Shown here: positions 38,074 to 47,550 of the stretch, one piece after another
Layout: every line of letters starts with the position of its first letter
Position numbering within the stretch: the stretch's first letter is position 1
NCBI GenBank assembly: GCA_007280905.1
Contig: QYQM01000039.1
Coordinates: 25,170 to 89,169 of the forward strand
From: Porphyromonadaceae bacterium
Lineage (GTDB): Bacteria > Bacteroidota > Bacteroidia > Bacteroidales > UBA12481
Direction of reading: 5' to 3'
DNA: 64,000 bases
The notes under the pieces: model-generated
Seen by the model: only the letters and a program-made list of their open reading frames with translations
What the model was told of the DNA's origin: nothing
Database searches by the model: none
Position numbers and translations under genes: made by a program

Positions 38074-38980
38074 TAACGACCATTGCCATCATGAGGGTAA
38101 AAATCACTGACATCAGCACAATGACCGAGCGTATCGGCCAGTCTTTCTTATCGGCAGGATAGGGAGGGGTAACCACAACAGAATAGGTAATTACTTTGTT
38201 AAGCTCACGGTATGCATCATCGCATAACTTCTGGACTTCAATTACCCGCATCGAGCAGCCCTCAACTCTGAGCATCAGGCTACGGGCTTCCGGGCTCTTT
38301 GAGGCCACATTGGTGAAATAGTCTTTCAGGGTCTGGTTGTCCTTTCCATTTGCAACAGCTTGAAAATAAGCGGTAGAGATCCCTTCCGACTGACCGGTAA
38401 TCTCCATTACGCCATATTTCCTGCCAAGTTCGCTCAGGCAATTGGTGATGCTATCCATTTCCTTTTTCAGCCGCTCAAGTTCGAGTGTTCTGATATTCAA
38501 TTCTTCAGCAACTTTAATCCGGTGCAGGGACTGTACTTTTTGGTCATAGAACTTTCGTATCGAATCGACCATGGCACAAGCCATCAAGGGATCCGTATCA
38601 AGAACCTGGATTTTTACTGCCTCATTTTCCGTCTTCCTGAAAGAGATTTCCTCAGCGTACTTTCCGTAAAGAGCGGTTTTAAAATACTTATACAGCGGTG
38701 AGATTTTGTAATGCTCATCCAGTTTGAAGGCGGCAATTATCTGATCCCGGATATCACCGGAATTCAGGATTTCGAGCATTTGCTCGGTATAGCTCTCCTC
38801 GGAGTATTTACCCATATTAACAGGATAAACAATTGAGGTTGACTTAAACTTGGGCTTTAAAAAGAGGGGGGACGACAATACTATGGCAATACTCCCTGCG
38901 ATCAAAGCAATGATTCCCAGATGGTATTTCCATTTCAGTGCCAGTTCAAGCAATGTTTTGTTGTTCAGATAAGGATTCAT
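38033..38980 (-). CDS. Wzz-like polysaccharide chain-length determinant
   Basis: 315 aa with one membrane span near each end (WKYHLGIIALIAGSIAIVLSS; SVIVLMSVIFTLMMAMVVIGV) and a periplasmic coiled coil (QSLHRIKVAEELNIRTLELERLKKEMDSITN). The Wzz/PCP pattern is clear; the cytoplasmic tyrosine-kinase domain of Wzc is absent. It begins 10 bp after tyrS and overlaps the ligase/polymerase gene, so the two probably act together in setting glycan chain length. Confidence 0.82.
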   Translation of the reverse strand: MNPYLNNKTLLELALKWKYHLGIIALIAGSIAIVLSSPLFLKPKFKSTSIVYPVNMGKYSEESYTEQMLEILNSGDIRDQIIAAFKLDEHYKISPLYKYFKTALYGKYAEEISFRKTENEAVKIQVLDTDPLMACAMVDSIRKFYDQKVQSLHRIKVAEELNIRTLELERLKKEMDSITNCLSELGRKYGVMEITGQSEGISTAYFQAVANGKDNQTLKDYFTNVASKSPEARSLMLRVEGCSMRVIEVQKLCDDAYRELNKVITYSVVVTPPYPADKKDWPIRSVIVLMSVIFTLMMAMVVIGVIENRNNTKSI

Positions 38981-38990
38981 AGCCTTGATT

Positions 38991-40271
38991 TTAGTTTACG
39001 CATATCAGGTAATATTGTTTCTTTCCTTTTTGAATCAGGATAAACCGGTTGCGGATCAGATTGGCAACTGTGACAGTCATATCCGGATCAGCGAGTTTCT
39101 CCTTGTTCATGCTAAGTCCGCCACCCTGGAGCATTCTCCGTGCTTCCCCCCTGGAAGGGAAAACAGCAGTGTGGGCAGCCAGCAGATCGATCAGAGGAAT
39201 ACCATTGGTTAGCAAGCTCCGGTCGATATCAAACATGGGCACTCCATCGAAAACGGCCAGAAGTGTCCGTTCATCCAGAGAGTCGAGTGATTCATGGGTC
39301 CCTTTTCCGAACAGGATCTGCGAAGCCTCAATGGCCATGTTCAGGGCTTCTTTCGAATGAACCAGCTGAGTAACCTCTTCCGCGAGCTTACGCTGCAGGA
39401 TCCGTTCGTGCGGAACTTTCTGGTGCCTGATGATCAGGGCATCGATCTCCTCTTTGCTCAGAAACGTAAAGATCCGGATGTAATTAATCGCATCATCATC
39501 AGCTACATTCAACCAGAACTGATAAAAATGGTAAGGAGAAGTTCTATCCTGATCCAGCCAGACGGTTCCGGATTCAGTTTTCCCGAATTTTCCGCCATCG
39601 GCTTTAGTAATCAGCGGACTGGTAAGAGCAAAAGCTTCTCCTCCTGTTTTCCGCCGGATCAGTTCTGTTCCGGTTGTAATGTTGCCCCATTGGTCGGAAC
39701 CGCCCATCTGAAGCTTCACCCCATTGTGCAGGTATAAATGCAGGAAATCATATCCCTGAACCAGCTGATAGCTGAACTCGGTAAACGATATGCCCGAATC
39801 GAGCCTATTCTTTACTGAGTCCTTGGCGGTCATGTAATTAACCGTGATATGTTTCCCAATATCCCGAATGAATTCCAGGAATGAGAATTCCTTCATCCAG
39901 TCGTAATTGTTAACCATAATGGCACGGTTAGGAGTATCACCATCAAAATCAAGGAAATGCGACAATTGCTTTTTAATGCACTCCTGATTGTAGCGGAGCG
40001 TCTTTTCGTCGAGCAGGTTTCGCTCTTCCGATTTACCCGATGGGTCACCGATCATTCCAGTGGCGCCACCCACCAATGCGTAGGGCTTATGGCCACTTAA
40101 CTGAAAGTGCTTCAATATGATAATGCCAACCAGATTCCCTATATGAAGGGAATCCGACGAAGGGTCAAAACCGATATAAGCCGAAGCCATCCCTCCTTCA
40201 AGCATCTCCTCGGTGCCGGGCATGATGTCATGGATCAATCCACGCCAGCGCAGTTCCTCAACGAAATTCAT
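38991..40271 (-). CDS. tyrS: Tyrosyl-tRNA synthetase
   Basis: 426 aa from the ATG at 40271 (an in-frame TTG two codons upstream is less likely). Class I synthetase motifs: [18 protein letters not shown] (HIGH-like), the tyrosine-binding [20 protein letters not shown] and KFGKT as the KMSKS-like loop, followed by an S4-like domain at the end ([32 protein letters not shown]). It heads the minus-strand transcript that continues into the Wzz and ligase genes. Confidence 0.96.
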   Translation of the reverse strand: MNFVEELRWRGLIHDIMPGTEEMLEGGMASAYIGFDPSSDSLHIGNLVGIIILKHFQLSGHKPYALVGGATGMIGDPSGKSEERNLLDEKTLRYNQECIKKQLSHFLDFDGDTPNRAIMVNNYDWMKEFSFLEFIRDIGKHITVNYMTAKDSVKNRLDSGISFTEFSYQLVQGYDFLHLYLHNGVKLQMGGSDQWGNITTGTELIRRKTGGEAFALTSPLITKADGGKFGKTESGTVWLDQDRTSPYHFYQFWLNVADDDAINYIRIFTFLSKEEIDALIIRHQKVPHERILQRKLAEEVTQLVHSKEALNMAIEASQILFGKGTHESLDSLDERTLLAVFDGVPMFDIDRSLLTNGIPLIDLLAAHTAVFPSRGEARRMLQGGGLSMNKEKLADPDMTVTVANLIRNRFILIQKGKKQYYLICVN

Positions 40272-40318
40272 TCCCAAAAATTTTGGCTAAGATAACTATT
40301 TGACCGTTAAACCCTGAC

Positions 40319-40846
40319 TTATGACTCTTTGGATGGCATATCTTCGGCCTTTCTCGCCTTCGCAAGCTCTTCGAGCTTAAGGAAAGGAAGCAAAGTGGGT
40401 ACAATTTCGGAAACCGGCTCATACAAAAGCGATTTACTGCGGATGGTTTCCGGAATTATCGGATGACGTTCACTGACCGCCTCCAAAACCAGCAAAATAA
40501 CGCTGACGAAAATGGCAGCCTTAAAAACACCCGCGATAATACCTGCAATCTTATTGATCCAGTTAAGCGATATTGCTTCAAGCAATTTACTGATTATTCC
40601 GGCAATAATCTGCATGATTATTGTGATAATCAAAAAGGTAACAATAAAAGAGATAATCGGCATTAACGAGAATGTCAGGCCAAATCTTTCCAACAGGTCC
40701 GCTGTCCACCATGAAAATTTAATGGCGCCCCATATTCCAAGAACCAGTCCGGCCAAAGAAGCCACCTCTCCTACAAAGCCATTCTTGTAACCGGAAACAA
40801 GGCCTCCGGCAAGAATCAAAATGATGATAATATCCAACCAATTCAT
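40319..40846 (-). CDS. CvpA-family membrane protein
   Basis: 175 aa from the ATG at 40846, where the first helix begins (MNWLDIIIILILAGGLVSGYKNGF). Four hydrophobic helices and the CvpA pattern (NGFVGEVASLAGLVLGIWGAIKF; NKIAGIIAGVFKAAIFVSVILLVL) are visible. The family was named for colicin V production and is linked to envelope homeostasis. The upstream frame extension overlaps the promoter and is rejected. It is divergent from the GH3-type gene. Confidence 0.88.
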   Translation of the reverse strand: MNWLDIIIILILAGGLVSGYKNGFVGEVASLAGLVLGIWGAIKFSWWTADLLERFGLTFSLMPIISFIVTFLIITIIMQIIAGIISKLLEAISLNWINKIAGIIAGVFKAAIFVSVILLVLEAVSERHPIIPETIRSKSLLYEPVSEIVPTLLPFLKLEELAKARKAEDMPSKES

Positions 40847-40871
40847 TACAAGTCCAGTGTATTTTAAAACC

Positions 40872-40899
40872 CAAAAGTAGGTATAATTTTGTACTTTTG
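40872..40899. promoter_or_regulatory. Divergent promoter boxes between cvpA and the GH3-type gene
   Basis: On the minus strand 40879-40872 reads TACTTTTG, serving the CvpA gene. On the plus strand TAATTTTG (40884-40891) and TACTTTTG (40892-40899) serve the gene at 40925. All three match TAnnTTTG. The boxes face away from each other only 4 bp apart, so the two promoters probably compete. Confidence 0.5.
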
Positions 40900-40924
40900 A
40901 ATCCACACATTTGCCCCAACCGAA

Positions 40925-42439
40925 ATGCCGATACTCAATTCAATCATTTCCTGGTTCGTGACCAAACGAAAATACCAGATTGATTTTTTCAAGCGGTATC
41001 CCATAGAAGTTCAGAATGATACATTAACCAAACTCATCAAACAGGGTAGAAATACCGCTTTTGGAAAAGACCACGCTTTCCAGTGCATCGAAAACTATCA
41101 GCAATTTGCTTCCCAGATACCTATACGGGATTATCCGGCAATTAAACCATACATCGACAGGTCGATGCGGGGGGAACCGGATATCCTTTGGTCCGGTGAA
41201 ATAAAATGGTTTGCCAAATCCTCCGGTACAACAGGAGATAAGAGCAAGTTTATTCCGATAACACGAGATAATATTGAAGATTGCCATTTCCAGGGCGGCA
41301 AGGATACTCTGATTTTTTATTTTGACAATTATCCGGATAATGAACTGTTGTCCGGTAAAAGCCTGACTATCGGGGGAAGCTACCAGGTATCGGATATCAA
41401 TTCAGAGGCCTACTTCGGCGACGTTTCCGCTGTTTTATTGCAAAACCTGCCTGCTTATGCCCATTGGATCCGGACCCCGGATCTTGCTATCGCACTGATG
41501 AATGAGTGGGAAGAGAAACTGAATAAAATGGTCGAAATCACCAGCCGCGAAAATGTGACCAGTTTGGCCGGAGTGCCTTCATGGACGTTGGTTTTGCTTA
41601 AAAAAATCCTCGAAAAAACGGGTAGGACGAGCATTTCTGAAGTCTGGCCAAACCTTGAGGTATTCATCCATGGCGGAGTCAGTTTTACCCCCTATCGCAA
41701 CCAATTTCAGTCAATAATCGGCTCCGACCGGATAAAATATATGGAAACGTACAATGCTTCCGAAGGATTTTTTGGCATCCAGGATGATCCCGCAAATACG
41801 GATATGCTGCTGATGCTGGATTATGGAGTTTTTTACGAATTCATTCCGGTTGATGATCTCGATTCCGAGCATCCAAAAGCGTTGACCCTGGCAGAAGTGG
41901 ATACCGGTCAGAATTACGCCATGGTTATTTCTACCTCCGGCGGATTGTGGCGATATTTGATTGGAGATATCATCATGTTTTCTTCGCTGCAACCCGTCAA
42001 ATTCAGAATAACCGGCCGGACAAAGCACTTTATCAATGCTTTTGGGGAAGAACTTATCATTGACAATGCTGAATTTGCTCTCCGGAAGGCTTGTCTGGGC
42101 ACAAACGCCGAAATCATGGATTACACGGCCGCCCCGGTTTTCATGGGCGAAAACGAGAAAGCACGACACCAATGGCTGATCGAATTCAGCCGTCCGCCGG
42201 AGAATCCTGATTTCTTTATCGAGCTGCTGGATAATGCCCTCAAGTCGGTAAATTCGGATTATGAAGCTAAGCGTTATAAAAATCTGGCCCTGCATGCCCC
42301 CGAAGTTATTTCCGTGAAACCCGGCACTTTCTATGAATGGCTTAAAATGAAAGGCCACCTGGGTGGCCAGCATAAAGTGCCGAGGTTATCCAATGACCGG
42401 AAAATTGTTGAAGAAATTCTACAGATCAATAATCTATGA
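40925..42439 (+). CDS. GH3 auxin-responsive-like acyl-adenylating enzyme
   Basis: 504 aa of the ANL superfamily subgroup related to plant GH3 acyl-amido synthetases, common in Bacteroidota. Motifs: WFAKSSGTTGDKSKFIP (P-loop-like), SLAGVPSWTLVLLKKI, YNASEGFFGIQDD and the hinge YLIGDIIMFSS..KFRITGRTKHFINAFGEE. It should activate a carboxylate with ATP and may couple it to an amino acid; the bacterial substrate is unknown. It overlaps the next gene by 4 bp (ATGA). Confidence 0.88.
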   Translation: MPILNSIISWFVTKRKYQIDFFKRYPIEVQNDTLTKLIKQGRNTAFGKDHAFQCIENYQQFASQIPIRDYPAIKPYIDRSMRGEPDILWSGEIKWFAKSSGTTGDKSKFIPITRDNIEDCHFQGGKDTLIFYFDNYPDNELLSGKSLTIGGSYQVSDINSEAYFGDVSAVLLQNLPAYAHWIRTPDLAIALMNEWEEKLNKMVEITSRENVTSLAGVPSWTLVLLKKILEKTGRTSISEVWPNLEVFIHGGVSFTPYRNQFQSIIGSDRIKYMETYNASEGFFGIQDDPANTDMLLMLDYGVFYEFIPVDDLDSEHPKALTLAEVDTGQNYAMVISTSGGLWRYLIGDIIMFSSLQPVKFRITGRTKHFINAFGEELIIDNAEFALRKACLGTNAEIMDYTAAPVFMGENEKARHQWLIEFSRPPENPDFFIELLDNALKSVNSDYEAKRYKNLALHAPEVISVKPGTFYEWLKMKGHLGGQHKVPRLSNDRKIVEEILQINNL

Positions 42440-43248
42440 CCTTCTTTATTAGTCTATTGGGAATTTTTCTTGGCATAGGCTCAGAACCTTTGAATCAGTT
42501 CCCTGCTGATCGGTCCGGGAAAACGGATACCATTAAAGTATGGCCTATTGCTGCCGACAGAATATCGGCAGATCCGCTTGGACAATATTACATTATAAGC
42601 GCCGGCTCCCTGGTCAGGTATGATTCGAAGGGAGATTCCGCCTATTCCTGGTCGGAACCGCAAACCGGCCGGATCACCATGATCGATACCGGCGATCCGA
42701 TGCGGATTCTCGTTTATCAGAAAGATTTTAACCTCCTCCGTTTTCTGAACAATCGCCTGGCACCGCTCTCAGGACCGATCAGGCTCGACGATCTGGGACT
42801 GACCGCCCCTCTTGCTCTTGCCATATCACGGCAGGGCGGATTTTGGGTGCTCGATGGATCCACCTTTCGCATCAGGCATATCGATCAGCAACTGAAAACA
42901 GTGGTAGAATCGGTACCTCTAAATTTACCTTCCGGGACCGATTCTACGGGTTTCCGGATGATAGAATCAGGAGATCAAATTCTTTTGCTTATACCGGGAC
43001 GGGAAATTCAGGTATTGGACCTTTTTGCAAACATGATCAAAAAGATTCCTTTAAAAGTGCCATCGTTCAATGTTTACGGAAACCGGATCCTGCTCGTTTT
43101 TCCCGATAAGATCGTCCTTTGGAAAGACCCGGTGTCTCCGGAAGAGACTTTGTTCGCACGCTCCGGTGCTGATATCCGGGAAGCCTTTTTAATTCAGAAT
43201 AAACTTTTAATCAGGACCTCCGATCAGGTGATCCTGATGAGTCTGTAA
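42436..43248 (+). CDS. Exported beta-propeller-like protein, unknown function
   Basis: 270 aa. The first 15 residues are hydrophobic and could be a signal peptide. Repeated strands such as GQYYIISAGSLVRYDSKGD, GGFWVLDGSTFRIRHID and GNRILLVFPDKIVLWKDP read like blades of a small NHL/6-bladed propeller. It is coupled to the GH3-type gene by an ATGA overlap, so a linked function is likely. I recognise no named family. Confidence 0.6.
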   Translation: MTFFISLLGIFLGIGSEPLNQFPADRSGKTDTIKVWPIAADRISADPLGQYYIISAGSLVRYDSKGDSAYSWSEPQTGRITMIDTGDPMRILVYQKDFNLLRFLNNRLAPLSGPIRLDDLGLTAPLALAISRQGGFWVLDGSTFRIRHIDQQLKTVVESVPLNLPSGTDSTGFRMIESGDQILLLIPGREIQVLDLFANMIKKIPLKVPSFNVYGNRILLVFPDKIVLWKDPVSPEETLFARSGADIREAFLIQNKLLIRTSDQVILMSL

Positions 43249-43287
43249 AAAATAATCAGGTGCGGCACAGGAATTAAAAAAATGTCG

Positions 43288-43295
43288 TACTTTCG
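43288..43295 (+). promoter_or_regulatory. -7-like promoter box of the deoxynucleoside kinase
   Basis: TACTTTCG differs by one base from TAnnTTTG and lies 28 nt before the start codon of the kinase gene. Confidence 0.3.
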
Positions 43296-43323
43296 AATTA
43301 ACCTAAACGCGAAAAAATAAACC

Positions 43324-43938
43324 ATGCACATTGCAATAGCGGGCAATATCGGATCGGGCAAAACAACTCTTACACGCATACTTAGCAAACATTATTTGTG
43401 GGAACCGCATTACGAAGATGTTGATGACAATCCATATCTGAACGATTTTTATGCCGATATGCAGCGCTGGTCGTTCAACCTTCAGATCTATTTTCTGAAC
43501 TCCCGGTTTAACCAGATTCTCGAGATCCGGAAACATGATAAGACTGTTATCCAGGATCGCACTATTTACGAGGACGCATACATTTTTGCCCCTAACCTCC
43601 ATTCCATGGGGCTGATGAGTACACGCGACTTTGAAAATTATTACACGCTGTTTAATCTGATGGCTTCTCTCGTACAACCGCCCGATCTGATCATTTACCT
43701 CCGGGCTTCGGTACCTACTCTGGTTAACCAGATCCAGAAAAGGGGCCGCAAATATGAGAATTCAATCCGGTTGGACTATCTGAAGCGCCTGAATGAACGT
43801 TATGAAAGCTGGGTTGAAACTTACCACGACGGTAAAGTGCTGATCGTGGATGCCGACTCCATGGACTTCCTGGGAAACCCTGAAGATATCAGCACGGTAA
43901 TCGATAAAATTAACGCTCAATTACACGGACTATTCTAA
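43324..43938 (+). CDS. Deoxynucleoside kinase (deoxyadenosine/deoxyguanosine kinase type)
   Basis: 204 aa. P-loop GNIGSGKTTLTRIL, the family stretch EDVDDNPYLNDFYADMQRWSFNLQIYFLNSRF, the DRTIYEDAYIFAPNL motif (ERS/DRY-like) and the lid LRASVPTLVNQIQKRGRKYE are all present. It phosphorylates deoxynucleosides for salvage. The purine preference is a guess from the bacterial family. A strong terminator follows, and the accessory island begins after it. Confidence 0.93.
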   Translation: MHIAIAGNIGSGKTTLTRILSKHYLWEPHYEDVDDNPYLNDFYADMQRWSFNLQIYFLNSRFNQILEIRKHDKTVIQDRTIYEDAYIFAPNLHSMGLMSTRDFENYYTLFNLMASLVQPPDLIIYLRASVPTLVNQIQKRGRKYENSIRLDYLKRLNERYESWVETYHDGKVLIVDADSMDFLGNPEDISTVIDKINAQLHGLF

Positions 43939-43974
43939 ACTTATACTCCTTTTCTCCTTGTCTTTCTTTTTGCA

Positions 43975-44015
43975 AAAGGCCTGAATTTCCCTAAAATTCA
44001 GGCCTTTATTTTTTT
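43975..44015 (+). terminator. Strong intrinsic terminator after the deoxynucleoside kinase
   Basis: Exact 14-bp arms 43975-43988 and 43994-44007 with a 5-nt loop, then an A and seven T. It marks the end of the core gene block. Confidence 0.92.
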
Positions 44016-44030
44016 CAGCGCATTGTTACG

Positions 44031-44066
44031 ACTCACCACATAGATACAGAGACCACGGAGTTCCAC
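44031..44066. repeat. CACGGAG-type repeat copy at left island edge
   Basis: 36 bp matching 28327-28362 at 30 positions, beginning ACTCACCAC and ending CACGGAGTTCCAC. The region from here to 44155 has no gene. An open 16-codon frame (44095-44145) may be the tail of a lost phage-like gene. Confidence 0.6.
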
Positions 44067-44155
44067 AATTCTTTTCCCTGGTAAACGGAGCCTGATGAAG
44101 GAAGAAACCTGGCTCAATTCCCTTCCCCACATGCAGGCCAAATAAGTCGGCCAAC

Positions 44156-44806
44156 ATGACCAAGTTTGATATTCAGGAATCCAAACGTACCGTCAGTATT
44201 TTGACTGACTGGTGGGAAGGTCTCGGATTCGGGATGAACGCTCAAAACTTTAAAAACATGGATTTTGCAGATATAGGAAAATTGCTCACCGATGGTAAGA
44301 ACCTCGGTGGGCTCGCCAACCGGATTTATTTCGGACTTTGGAACGGTGTATCCACCTGGCCAACCGATCCGTCGGCTCCGGCAACAATCGAACTGGCCGG
44401 CACACAAACCGGCGACGTGGTAATGAAAGCCGGCAAACGGATGTTCGAGCTGTACACCACAGAGGATGCAGCCAAACTCGACATCAACGTAATCAGAGAA
44501 GAAGTCGGCAAGGGGTACGAACTCCTGTTGCATGTTTTCGCACCCGGGTTGCATAAGAAACTCCTGGGATTCATGAACGCAACCAAGAACGAGGATCTGG
44601 TCATGATCGCTCAGGACAGTGCCGGACAGAATTACTTGATGGGATGCGTGATTCGTTCGGCCAAATTCTCGGCCAGCGATGGATCTGGTACCGGTTCCAC
44701 AACCGATGGAAGGCTCGGTCTGGGAATGACATTCGCCTACCGGTCGGCCAACCTGTATGTTTATTCGGGCAATATCCCACTGACTGAAGCAGTAGGATCA
44801 GTATGA
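44156..44806 (+). CDS. Phage-like structural protein (tail-tube-like), unconfirmed
   Basis: 216 aa, no signal peptide. The second half (MIAQDSAGQNYLMGCVIRSAKFSASDGSGTGSTTDGR..LYVYSGNIPL) follows the style of small phage tail structural proteins of Bacteroidota phages: reference to a stored item, a glycine/threonine-rich turn and a closing strand. The start overlaps nothing, but its end overlaps the next gene by 4 bp (ATGA). I do not recognise a named family. Setting among other phage fragments supports a prophage origin. Confidence 0.4.
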   Translation: MTKFDIQESKRTVSILTDWWEGLGFGMNAQNFKNMDFADIGKLLTDGKNLGGLANRIYFGLWNGVSTWPTDPSAPATIELAGTQTGDVVMKAGKRMFELYTTEDAAKLDINVIREEVGKGYELLLHVFAPGLHKKLLGFMNATKNEDLVMIAQDSAGQNYLMGCVIRSAKFSASDGSGTGSTTDGRLGLGMTFAYRSANLYVYSGNIPLTEAVGSV

Positions 44807-45069
44807 TCTGGACCGATTATTTCACTCTCATAAAAGTTCTGCCGGGGCGTATTGTTACGCCCCGGTTTGGAACTTTGGATTTTTCCGATCCTTACCTGCC
44901 GGTGGGAAAGATCCAGACTCTTTTCGATAATGGTTTTCCTTACCTGAAAACAACTTGGCTGGAAAAAGATACGCTCTACCCTGAGCCGCCCAAGGCGGTG
45001 GAAAATATCAGCGGAATCTCCCGGGAACTTGCATCACCAGTTAAGAAACCCTCAAAGAAGAAAACGTAG
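44803..45069 (+). CDS. Small phage-like protein with Lys-rich tail
   Basis: 88 aa coupled to the upstream gene by ATGA. The C-terminal half (KIQTLFDNGFPYLKTTWLE, DTLYPEPP, ending KKPSKKKT) is homologous to the end of the pseudogene at 51196-51780 (KAQALFEDDFPYLRITPLG, ETLYPVPL, ending RKRKA), and the DNA after both stops is also alike, including a hairpin. Function unknown; it belongs to a recurring cassette. Confidence 0.5.
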   Translation: MIWTDYFTLIKVLPGRIVTPRFGTLDFSDPYLPVGKIQTLFDNGFPYLKTTWLEKDTLYPEPPKAVENISGISRELASPVKKPSKKKT

Positions 45070-45103
45070 TTTGTGGTTCTTTCATAGTGTTTGTTAAAGT
45101 TCG

Positions 45104-45124
45104 AGCCCCCCCAAAAGGGGGCTT
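45104..45124 (+). terminator. AGCCCCC/GGGGGCT hairpin after the phage-like pair
   Basis: Seven-bp arms 45104-45110 and 45117-45123 with a CCAAAA loop. An equivalent hairpin with the same trailing TGCTTTGGTAA follows the related pseudogene at 51813. Confidence 0.7.
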
Positions 45125-45378
45125 GTGCTTTGGTAACAAGGAGGTAAATCCAACTGGATAAAACACCTATCTTAGAGGACATAAAAGGAATTTCGAATCA
45201 GAGTGTACAATAAAAATGCACGCCCCGTGACAATAGAAATGATTTCAACAGATAAAGGTGACTATTTTCAAATTCTAATCCTGAATCGAAACATTTGAAG
45301 GAGGATCCCTGAAAAACCATAATGAATGAAATAACTGCCCCGAATTGGTGACATTTGTTTTGTTAAACATCGAAGAAA
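45125..45378. other. Gene-free stretch within the island
   Basis: From the terminator to the S41 protease start no convincing reading frame or repeat is visible. It probably holds the protease promoter plus degraded sequence. A short GGAGGATCC run at about 45300 is not followed by a start codon at useful distance. Confidence 0.4.
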
Positions 45379-47550
45379 ATGGAAGAATTAAAATATAGCA
45401 TGAAAACCATTTTTATTGTATACTTTTTCTTGATGCCCATATCACTAACACAGGCTCAGGAAGGATCCGATAAACCCATTTGGCCGATTGCCAACGAAAA
45501 ACATGCCAGCAATATCCTCAGCAAACCCCAAATGTATCTAGGCAAGGAGCTTAATAAATATAGTCTTTTTATCGGAGGGAAGGAAGGTGCAATGGTCGTA
45601 TCACCGTTCGAAGGCGAATTGATTTTTGTTACCTATTGTTACCATTTTTCACTGACTCAGTCTCAATCGATGAGTGACAAAACCGTTCTGGCTATCAGGC
45701 AGGGTAAAATGAAAAGCGAAGGAATGATGAAGGATATTCAGCCAAGTGATTATAAGTACATTTCGCTTTTGGTAAGCATAAGGACCGCACCCAGCGAGGT
45801 TTATTCAATTGAGGGACTTGAGAAATTCCATGATCTCAAATCAGGGATGATGATAAAAAAAGGAGACACTCTTGGGACATTATCCTATTCTTATAATGAT
45901 ATCCAGGAACCTTCACTGGAAATCTCACGGAGTATTAACAAAAAACCCGCCGATCCCATGACTTCGCTAGGATTAACCACCACATTCATCAAACCTGTTG
46001 ATATTGATCCTTTGGAGAAGAAAAGCGGGAATGACCTGAAAGAAGATTTTTCAATTTTTCGTAAGAGCCTGGAAGAGGGCCATCCCGGATTGTGTGATTA
46101 CATTTCGAAGGATGAGTTGGATCATCTGTTTGAGAGGACTCTTGCCGAATTAAAAAAACCGTTGAACTCATTTGAATTTGAAAACCTGTTAAACCCCATT
46201 GTCCGTGGTATTCGCGATAAGCATCTGTTTTTCATCCATGATTTTCCTCGTAATAAGGCCTTACTAGACCGACGCATGACTGAATTACCGATTTGTTTCG
46301 GGTGGGAAGGCGATTCATTAACTGTAATCCGTACCCTTCCAGTGTATAAATCTTTTTTGGGAAAAACAATTGAAACTATTAACGGGGTCCCGGCAATGAA
46401 AATCAAGCAGAAAGTTATGGAAGAATGCCACTTTGAGGAAGGATACGTAAAAAGCTATAACGATTTCTTGTTATTGACATATTCACAACCCTACTTGTTC
46501 AGATTATTTCCATCTCCAGATATGTTGTACCGATTTAAGTTTTCGGATGGCGACGGTTTAAATCTAACAGCTACCATAGTAACCCCTCAAAATATTGATT
46601 CCTATCACAAGAAAAACGGAAAGCTTTTGCCCAATATGAGTGTGTTCCTAAACAAGCAGAATCGACCATGCAGTTTCAAATTGTTGAATGATAGCACCGC
46701 TTATTTGTATATCAGCACTTTTGATATTTCCACGGTAGTCAGGGATTCAATTATTGACTTTATCAGGCAGATTAAACGCCAATCCATTCAAAACCTGGTA
46801 ATCGATGTTCGGTATAACTCGGGTGGTGCATCCGGGATATTGGCAGGTCTTTATGCTTTGGTGGCTCAGGAGCCTTTCCGGCTGGCAGAGAAACATATTG
46901 TAAATTTCACAAACACCGACTCATTATTTGCAAATACGACCAATCTTAAGGGGATCCGTGGATTGTTCGACAATTACCTGAAGCTTGAAAATGGCAAAGG
47001 TAATTATTTACCGGCCGACAGCCTACCTCTTTTTAATCCAAATGACAGTGCCAATTTTTCAGGAAATGTATATGTCCTAACCAATGAACACAGTTTTTCG
47101 GCTGCTTCCCTGTTTGCAGCTTTGATCTACAAATTCCACCGGGGCCTCATTATTGGACGTGAAACCGGAAATCCCTATTATCAGATGTTCGCCGATAATT
47201 ATGCCCATGTTTTGCTACCACATTCAGGATTAATTCTGCAGATCCCCCTCATTAAAATAATTTTTGATACTTCACCTGAAGTCAAAATTCCTTTCGGAAG
47301 AGGGGTGCTGCCCGATTATGAGATTCCCCTCAAAATGAGTGAGATGGTAACCGATGCCGATCCTATTCTCGACAAAGCGTTGGGGTTGATTGCAAGGGGT
47401 GTACGGATTTCCAAAGAGCCAGTTGACAATCCTGCTGACCTACAGGAAAATAAGTCAAAAACCGGGTATTTAGTATTGCTTCTAATCATATCAGGAATAA
47501 GCATATTCGCTTTCATGAAATGGAAAATCAGAAGGAATGTGAAAAAATAA
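45379..47550 (+). CDS. S41-family protease with N-terminal degenerate M23-like domain and C-terminal membrane anchor
   Basis: 723 aa; the Met at 45400 begins the signal peptide (MKTIFIVYFFLMPISLTQAQ) and may be the true start. Residues about 65-205 read like an M23/LytM beta-fold (MVVSPFEGELIFVTYCYHF, IKKGDTLGTLSY, PSLEISR..KPADPMTSL), but LHxH/HxH metal ligands are missing. Residues about 215-660 are an S41 tail-specific protease-like domain with the core LVIDVRYNSGGASG and VLTNEHSFSAAS, Ser about 574 being the likely nucleophile. A helix near 700-718 (YLVLLLIISGISIFAFM) anchors the C-terminus. It stands alone in the island. Fusion of these two domains is unusual to me. Confidence 0.75.
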   Translation: MEELKYSMKTIFIVYFFLMPISLTQAQEGSDKPIWPIANEKHASNILSKPQMYLGKELNKYSLFIGGKEGAMVVSPFEGELIFVTYCYHFSLTQSQSMSDKTVLAIRQGKMKSEGMMKDIQPSDYKYISLLVSIRTAPSEVYSIEGLEKFHDLKSGMMIKKGDTLGTLSYSYNDIQEPSLEISRSINKKPADPMTSLGLTTTFIKPVDIDPLEKKSGNDLKEDFSIFRKSLEEGHPGLCDYISKDELDHLFERTLAELKKPLNSFEFENLLNPIVRGIRDKHLFFIHDFPRNKALLDRRMTELPICFGWEGDSLTVIRTLPVYKSFLGKTIETINGVPAMKIKQKVMEECHFEEGYVKSYNDFLLLTYSQPYLFRLFPSPDMLYRFKFSDGDGLNLTATIVTPQNIDSYHKKNGKLLPNMSVFLNKQNRPCSFKLLNDSTAYLYISTFDISTVVRDSIIDFIRQIKRQSIQNLVIDVRYNSGGASGILAGLYALVAQEPFRLAEKHIVNFTNTDSLFANTTNLKGIRGLFDNYLKLENGKGNYLPADSLPLFNPNDSANFSGNVYVLTNEHSFSAASLFAALIYKFHRGLIIGRETGNPYYQMFADNYAHVLLPHSGLILQIPLIKIIFDTSPEVKIPFGRGVLPDYEIPLKMSEMVTDADPILDKALGLIARGVRISKEPVDNPADLQENKSKTGYLVLLLIISGISIFAFMKWKIRRNVKK

